A stretch of 9,737 nucleotides of DNA from Verrucomicrobiales bacterium. Lineage in GTDB: Bacteria; Verrucomicrobiota; Verrucomicrobiia; Verrucomicrobiales; DEV007. This document shows positions 6,801 through 9,737 of this stretch, in pieces (position 1 is the first letter of the stretch; each line of letters opens with the position of its first letter). The stretch spans positions 1 through 9,737 of the forward strand of contig SLGN01000653.1 in NCBI GenBank assembly GCA_007123695.1, written 5' to 3'. The notes below the pieces were generated by a model. The model was given only the letters and a program-made list of their open reading frames with translations. It searched no databases and was not told where the DNA came from. The position numbers and the translations under genes were made by a program.

Positions 6801-9531
6801 TCTTGCGGTAGAGGCTGACGCGGTTGATCTCGCCGGGGAAAAGCTGGAATTCGTCCAGTTCGGTTTTCTCGAACCCGGCGGCGAGCAGCTCGGCCTCGCG
6901 GCTGGCGGCGCGGGGGCGGGGCGTCGGGGTCAGCGCCCAGAGGGTGCCGCCGTGGGCGATCTCGATCTCGGGCGCTTCGATGGAGCCGCGCCAGAAGGTC
7001 TTGCCGAGCAGGGTCTCGGGCACCTCGGTGGCGGTGTAGTCGCGGTCGGTGAAGAGCCGCACGCCGGGGCGCAGCTCGGCGCTTTCCGCTGGAGGCGGCG
7101 GCGGCAGCTCGGGCACGGGCCAGGCGACGCGCTCGCGGCCCTCTTGCGGCTCGTAGGCGCCGATGTCCTCGAGCTTGCCGAACATGATGCGGTCGGTGCT
7201 GCCGAGGTGGTCGCTCTGGGTGACGCTGACCCAGACGACGCCCTCGTGCTCGTGGAAGGTGGGGTATTGGAAGGAGTGCGGCGTTTCGAAGCGGTACTTG
7301 CGCTCCCAGGTGACGCCGTCGGGAGAGACGTCGATGTTGAAGACGCTGCGGTTGCAGCCGTGGATGCGGGTGTTCTCCTGCCAGCCGAGGTAGTAGAGCT
7401 CGCCGAACTTGTCGAAGGTGGGCTTGCTGTTGAGCCCGTTGGGCACGAGGGGGCGCTCGGTGGCGACGCTCCATTCGACGCCGTCCTCGCTGGTGGCGAA
7501 GTGGGTGTTGCCGCCGTCGTTGCGCAGGATCGCCATCCAGGTGCCGTCGGGCAGGCGTTGCACCGCGGATTCGCTGAGCTGCTGGTCCTGCGGCTCGTTG
7601 TAGTGCCCGATCACCTCGAAGGTCTCGTAGTCGTCGTGGACCACGGCGAGGGCGTTCTGCTTGCCGGGGAAATTGTTCAGCGCGACGTAGATGCGGCCGT
7701 CGATGGGCTTGAAGGAGTCGAAGATGTACATCCCGCCGTTCCTCGCGGGCTTCTCGAAGCCCTGCGCCGCGGCGTCGGCGTGGAAATGCTGCGGCTGCAT
7801 GTCGAAGACCCCGGCGGCGGTCTTGAGCTTGGCCTGGTGGATCGTGTCGGCGAACTCGCCACTGCGCAGGTCGAAGTCGCGGTACCAGGTCTGCGCCTGC
7901 TCCTCGCGCGGCTGCACCGCGAAGTAGCAGCGCAGGGTGTCCTCGTCCTTGCGGATGATGCGCGGCACGAAGGTCTGGGCGTCGGGCAGGGTGACGTTCT
8001 CAAAGGCCTGCCCCGCCTCGGCGAGGAGGTGCCGGGCCTCGATCTCGAGGGTCTGGAGGTTCACCACGGTGAGCACGCAGTACATGCTGCGCCCCGCCCC
8101 GTGGCCGGGTGCGACGTCGTTGGAATGGTCGACGATGTAGGCGCGGTCGCCCACGCAGACGAACTCGGAGTCGTGCGCGCCCTTCACCTCCGGCGCGCTG
8201 ACGCGGACGAGGCGCTCCATCACGAGGTCGCCGGCGAGGGCGGGATCCCAGCCCTCGCGCGGCTGCGCCGGCCCCGGCCAGGCGATGCGCTCGCGGCCCT
8301 CCTGCGGCTCAAAGGCGCCGACCTCCTCGAGCTTGCCGAAGAGGATGCGCTCCTTGCGGCTGCGCGAGTGGTCGCCTTGGGTGACGCAGAGCCAGACGAC
8401 GCCCTCGTGCTCGCGGAAGGTGGGATACTGGAAGGAGCGCGGGGTTTCGAAGCGGTACTTGCGCTCCCACTCCTCGCCGTCGCGGGAGACGTCGATGTTG
8501 AAGACGCTGCGGTGGGCGCCCTGGATCTCGGTGGCCTCCTGCCAGCCTAGGTAGTAGAGGTCGCCGAATCGGTCGAAGGTGGGCTTCGAATTGGTGCCGT
8601 TGGGGACGAAGGGCAGCTCCTCGCCCGCCGTCCAAGCGACGCCGTCCTCGCTGGTGGCGAAGTGGTAGTTCCGGTCGCCGCCGTCGTTGCGCAGGATCGC
8701 CATCCAGGTGCCGTCGGGCAGGCGCTGCACCGCGGATTCGCTGAGCTGCTGGTCCTGCGGCTCGTTGTAGTGGCCGAGGATCTCGAAGGTGGCGAGGTCG
8801 TCATGGACGAAGGCGAGGGCGTTCTGCTTGCCGGGGAAGTTGTTGATCGCGACGTAGGTGCGGTCGCCGAAGGTCTTGAAAGAGTCGAATAGGTAGAGCC
8901 CGTAGTCGCGCGCCTCCTTCTCGAAGCCGTGGGCGGCGGCGCAGGCGTGGAAGTGCTGCGGCTGCATCTCGAAGGTGCCCAGCGAGGTCTTCAGCATCGC
9001 TTTGTGGATCGTCGGGGCGAAGGTCCGAGTCGCGAGGTCGAAGTCGCGGTACCACATCTGCGACTGGCGCTCGTCGGGCCGCTCGCTGGCGAAGTAGCAG
9101 CGCAGGGTGTCGGCGTCCTTTTGGATGATGCGCGGCACGAAGCAGGCCCCGACCGGCAGGGTCTCGTTTTCGAAGGCCTCCTCGCTGCGGGCGAAAGGCA
9201 GGATGGCCTCGACCTCGAGGGTGTCGAGGTTCACGATTGAGAGGGCGCTGTAGATCTCGGCCCAGCGGGCGCTTTCCCCGGCGTTCTCGTCGTTGACCTC
9301 GGCCACGATGTAGGCGTGGCGGTCGACGATGACCATCTCGGCGTCGTGCGCCCCCTTCACTTCCGGCGCGGTCACCGTCACGAGCCGCTCCATCACCGCG
9401 TCGCCCGCGAGCGCGGGATCCCAGTCCGAGGGAACAAGCGACTGGCCTTGCGCCGGGGTCGCCAAGGGCGCGAGAGCGGTAAGGAGGGCGGCGAGGAGAG
9501 GGAGGATTGATGAGGGGAATCGGGAATTCAT
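3874..9531 (-). CDS. Giant multi-module sialidase-like secreted protein
   Basis: 1885 residues, start ATG 9531-9529, stop TGA 3876-3874. Residues 1-30 form a signal peptide (Arg4, hydrophobic 9-22, cleavage near the Ala/Gln/Gly at 27-29), which supports this start although no strong ribosome site precedes it. Residues 37-427 and 428-807 are tandem copies of a sialidase-like module (WDPALAGD start, FVPRII, MQPQHFH, NNFPGKQNAL, degenerate Asp boxes SEDGVAW/SEDGVEW). A PPPPP linker (810-814) leads to a small domain at about 818-930 (LFTDRDY). Residues 987-1370 resemble GH43/GH32-like proteins (RQLFVDDFLIEST, GGVFYDP, YKMFYTAG), followed by a beta-sandwich at 1375-1475 (FSGKHLFVN, LYAFWISPDESG). 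Residues 1505-1850 are a BNR propeller with Asp boxes at 1554-1561, 1685-1692 (last Trp replaced by Leu), 1735-1742 and 1791-1798. No canonical FRIP motif or arginine triad is evident, so true sialidase activity is unproven. A role in extracellular glycan breakdown or binding is inferred. Confidence 0.9.
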   Translation of the reverse strand: MNSRFPSSILPLLAALLTALAPLATPAQGQSLVPSDWDPALAGDAVMERLVTVTAPEVKGAHDAEMVIVDRHAYIVAEVNDENAGESARWAEIYSALSIVNLDTLEVEAILPFARSEEAFENETLPVGACFVPRIIQKDADTLRCYFASERPDERQSQMWYRDFDLATRTFAPTIHKAMLKTSLGTFEMQPQHFHACAAAHGFEKEARDYGLYLFDSFKTFGDRTYVAINNFPGKQNALAFVHDDLATFEILGHYNEPQDQQLSESAVQRLPDGTWMAILRNDGGDRNYHFATSEDGVAWTAGEELPFVPNGTNSKPTFDRFGDLYYLGWQEATEIQGAHRSVFNIDVSRDGEEWERKYRFETPRSFQYPTFREHEGVVWLCVTQGDHSRSRKERILFGKLEEVGAFEPQEGRERIAWPGPAQPREGWDPALAGDLVMERLVRVSAPEVKGAHDSEFVCVGDRAYIVDHSNDVAPGHGAGRSMYCVLTVVNLQTLEIEARHLLAEAGQAFENVTLPDAQTFVPRIIRKDEDTLRCYFAVQPREEQAQTWYRDFDLRSGEFADTIHQAKLKTAAGVFDMQPQHFHADAAAQGFEKPARNGGMYIFDSFKPIDGRIYVALNNFPGKQNALAVVHDDYETFEVIGHYNEPQDQQLSESAVQRLPDGTWMAILRNDGGNTHFATSEDGVEWSVATERPLVPNGLNSKPTFDKFGELYYLGWQENTRIHGCNRSVFNIDVSPDGVTWERKYRFETPHSFQYPTFHEHEGVVWVSVTQSDHLGSTDRIMFGKLEDIGAYEPQEGRERVAWPVPELPPPPPAESAELRPGVRLFTDRDYTATEVPETLLGKTFWRGSIEAPEIEIAHGGTLWALTPTPRPRAASREAELLAAGFEKTELDEFQLFPGEINRVSLYRKMVRTGERLRFRKMVVYVSVAAVQFREIVDAPPGPWPDNAGETLYNGIVLPEVWPPRHLDPASDEPMPVPYLEHPPEVVPIDLGRQLFVDDFLIESTDLSRIYHQAEKYEGNPVFVAETETEKERNETVYLGQGGVFYDPAEGHYKMFYTAGWRGPLAMATSTDLKTWTRPDLGLHEGNVLLPEGPAWGDGTGSTAGTDNALWFDIAAENPAERIRYVTCWMHVPRDQRVPSLTHSLQVSDGTTWSEPVRCNAPAEDYGSFFFNPFRDKWVQSIKQGSPRGRSRYYLESDTFLGGADWANAVYWTNADRLDRPEPAGAYPGYPGGGREGDPPQLYSLAAVAYESLMIGMHQVHRGPENRICHEGGFPKLTDLELGFSRDGFHWHRPDRRGFIRGERRSGTWDRAYLHTTTGVFLVHEDRLVFPYCAYSGDAGGGKGDIYGGGAIGLATLRRDGFASMEAGTAPGELTTRPLLFSGKHLFVNLDNPLGELVVEVLDEQGEIAAVSQPITDDSTIRRIDWEDIEDLAAHAGTPTRLRFRLTNGALYAFWISPDESGSSGGYLAAGGPGHKGLTDTLGLEHPHHQRRRDALLPPEVHTPPLPLRYHDHQRMYLCGPGIAVSPGGRLWVTFKTGDIGEDEDNCTLLVTSGDGGETWSDPVLAIDIPGAVRTNDPGIWTDPEGRVTLMFGQVHGYWDGRGGFWTMTAEDGDREDTAWSEPVRLSDGYTKNKPFVTRDGKWLYLIEHMGPAAWRGHRRPGPPTDPALVHPRPELNHANVFVSEDQGRTLQFYGQAKIPEDDKTFQEHMVVEKRDGTLWMLGRTKYGIGEAFSSDQGRTWTEMAPAEGIAGPSSRIFFRRLASGNLLLIKNGAEIDQRSGRTHLTAYLSEDDGETWPHQLLLDERATSYPDADQDADGALHIVHDFGRHAERIVYYHRITEEDIKAGDIVGEGSALGIVANQSIREILDRRRYEEWRRRQGLE
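7111..8250 (-). repeat. Second copy of duplicated sialidase-like module
   Basis: This encodes residues 428-807 of the giant protein, aligning end to end with residues 37-427 from WDPALAGD to ERVAWP. Copies share about 60-65% of residues by eye, unevenly distributed. The 99 bases at 7510-7608 match 8677-8775 with only two differences. Confidence 0.85.
8251..9423 (-). repeat. First copy of duplicated sialidase-like module
   Basis: This encodes residues 37-427, directly after the signal peptide. It is 391 codons against 380 in the second copy; small indels lie in loops (for example DRNYHFATS against NTHFATS). The first copy keeps Cys130 and Cys196, which have no equivalent in the second copy. 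The copies are joined with almost no linker (PAQPREG), which points to unequal crossing-over within an ancestral single-module gene. Confidence 0.85.
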
Positions 9532-9660
9532 GGGGGCGTGGGAAGAATAGACCGCCGGCGCGAGCTGCGGCCAGCGCGAACACGCGCCAAATCTGCGTTA
9601 TTGTAACACACGTCTCTTCCAATTGACGGATGCTCTCCAATTCGTTATAATTACCATAAT
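9532..9660. other. Intergenic region upstream of the sialidase-like gene
   Basis: 129 bases upstream of the giant gene (transcribed leftward). On the minus strand TACAAT (9605-9600) is a possible -10 box, but no fitting -35 lies 17 bases away and no AGGAGG precedes the start at 9531. The clearest promoter in this stretch points the other way. Confidence 0.4.
9623..9651 (+). promoter_or_regulatory. Near-consensus sigma-70 promoter
   Basis: TTGACG (9623-9628, five of six consensus bases) and TATAAT (9646-9651, perfect) are separated by exactly 17 bases. It points rightward, away from the sialidase-like gene. Transcription would start near 9658, only a few bases from an ATG at 9661. Confidence 0.55.
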
Positions 9661-9737
9661 ATGAGAGCGATGCTCGTTGTGCTGGCCTTCGGGTCCGTTG
9701 CTTGGTGGTGGAAGGGATCGGAGCAACCGATCTCCCA
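9661..9737 (+). CDS. Possible start of a divergent gene (runs off right edge)
   Basis: An ATG at 9661 opens 25 codons to the window edge: MRAMLVVLAFGSVAWWW, then a few polar residues. It looks like the beginning of a hydrophobic or exported protein, and sits immediately downstream of a near-consensus promoter, which would make its transcript leaderless or nearly so. A second ATG at 9670 is possible. Against this, the opposite strand is also open to a TAA at 9653-9651 (ending ...TTSIALILW), so the region could equally be the tail of a minus-strand gene upstream of the sialidase-like one, or an RNA. An eight-pair imperfect hairpin (9714-9721 with 9727-9734) lies at the edge. Family not recognised. 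Confidence 0.25.
   Translation, partial: MRAMLVVLAFGSVAWWWKGSEQPIS

Noticed and set aside
3836..7474. A 1212-codon minus-strand frame overlapping the giant gene
   Set aside because: Composition is almost only Arg, Pro, His, Ala and Leu, which is typical of an off-frame reading of GC-rich coding DNA.
4015..8550. A 1511-codon open frame on the plus strand, antisense to the giant gene
   Set aside because: It is rich in Val, Gly, Ala and Glu with no domain signatures; it mirrors the codon pattern of the GC-rich minus-strand gene, so it is a shadow frame.
1..9737. CRISPR array, tRNA, rRNA or defence system
   Set aside because: No regularly spaced short repeats, no cloverleaf-like sequence and no recognised defence genes were seen on reading; the only multi-copy sequences are the duplicated protein module and the 11-bp tandem repeat.

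Overview
This GC-rich window (visibly above 60% G+C in its large genes, with several AT-richer islands) most resembles an accessory region of a Verrucomicrobiota or Planctomycetota chromosome. That assignment is an inference. It rests on a very large secreted protein built from sialidase-like and other propeller modules typical of those phyla, on an RHS-tipped secreted protein, and on remnants of ISKra4, IS630 and group II intron-type mobile elements.

Layout, left to right. (1) Positions 1-95, minus strand: the first 31 codons of an IS630-family transposase that runs off the left edge. (2) Positions 146-2134, plus strand: the downstream part of an RHS protein (RHS core, then a glycine-rich segment) continuous with a GC-rich secreted-protein tail of beta-sandwich domains. 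Its upstream RHS repeats are absent, apparently cut off at the IS630 boundary. (3) Positions 2135-3873: a graveyard. It holds a spacer with inverted repeats, the first 115 bases of a secreted-protein gene broken by an 11-bp tandem duplication and then lost, a decayed ISKra4-family transposase on the minus strand (one frameshift, two in-frame stops, C-terminal half missing), a structured AT-rich/GC-rich leader, and a group II intron-type reverse transcriptase with an internal in-frame deletion and no C-terminal part. (4) Positions 3874-9531, minus strand: one intact 1885-residue gene for a predicted exported protein. It has a signal peptide, two tandem copies of a roughly 390-residue sialidase-like module, a small linking domain, a GH43/GH32-like propeller with a beta-sandwich, and a C-terminal Asp-box sialidase-like propeller. 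(5) Positions 9532-9737: an intergenic region carrying a near-consensus plus-strand promoter, followed by what may be the start of a divergent gene.

The only clearly intact gene with a complete start and stop is the large sialidase-like one. Its role is probably extracellular or periplasmic glycan recognition or hydrolysis, but the substrate cannot be read from the sequence. The RHS chimera may still be expressed as a fragment. Everything between the two is relic DNA, so the two surviving genes converge (tail to tail) across a stretch repeatedly hit by mobile elements. I saw no tRNA, rRNA, CRISPR array or recognised defence system.
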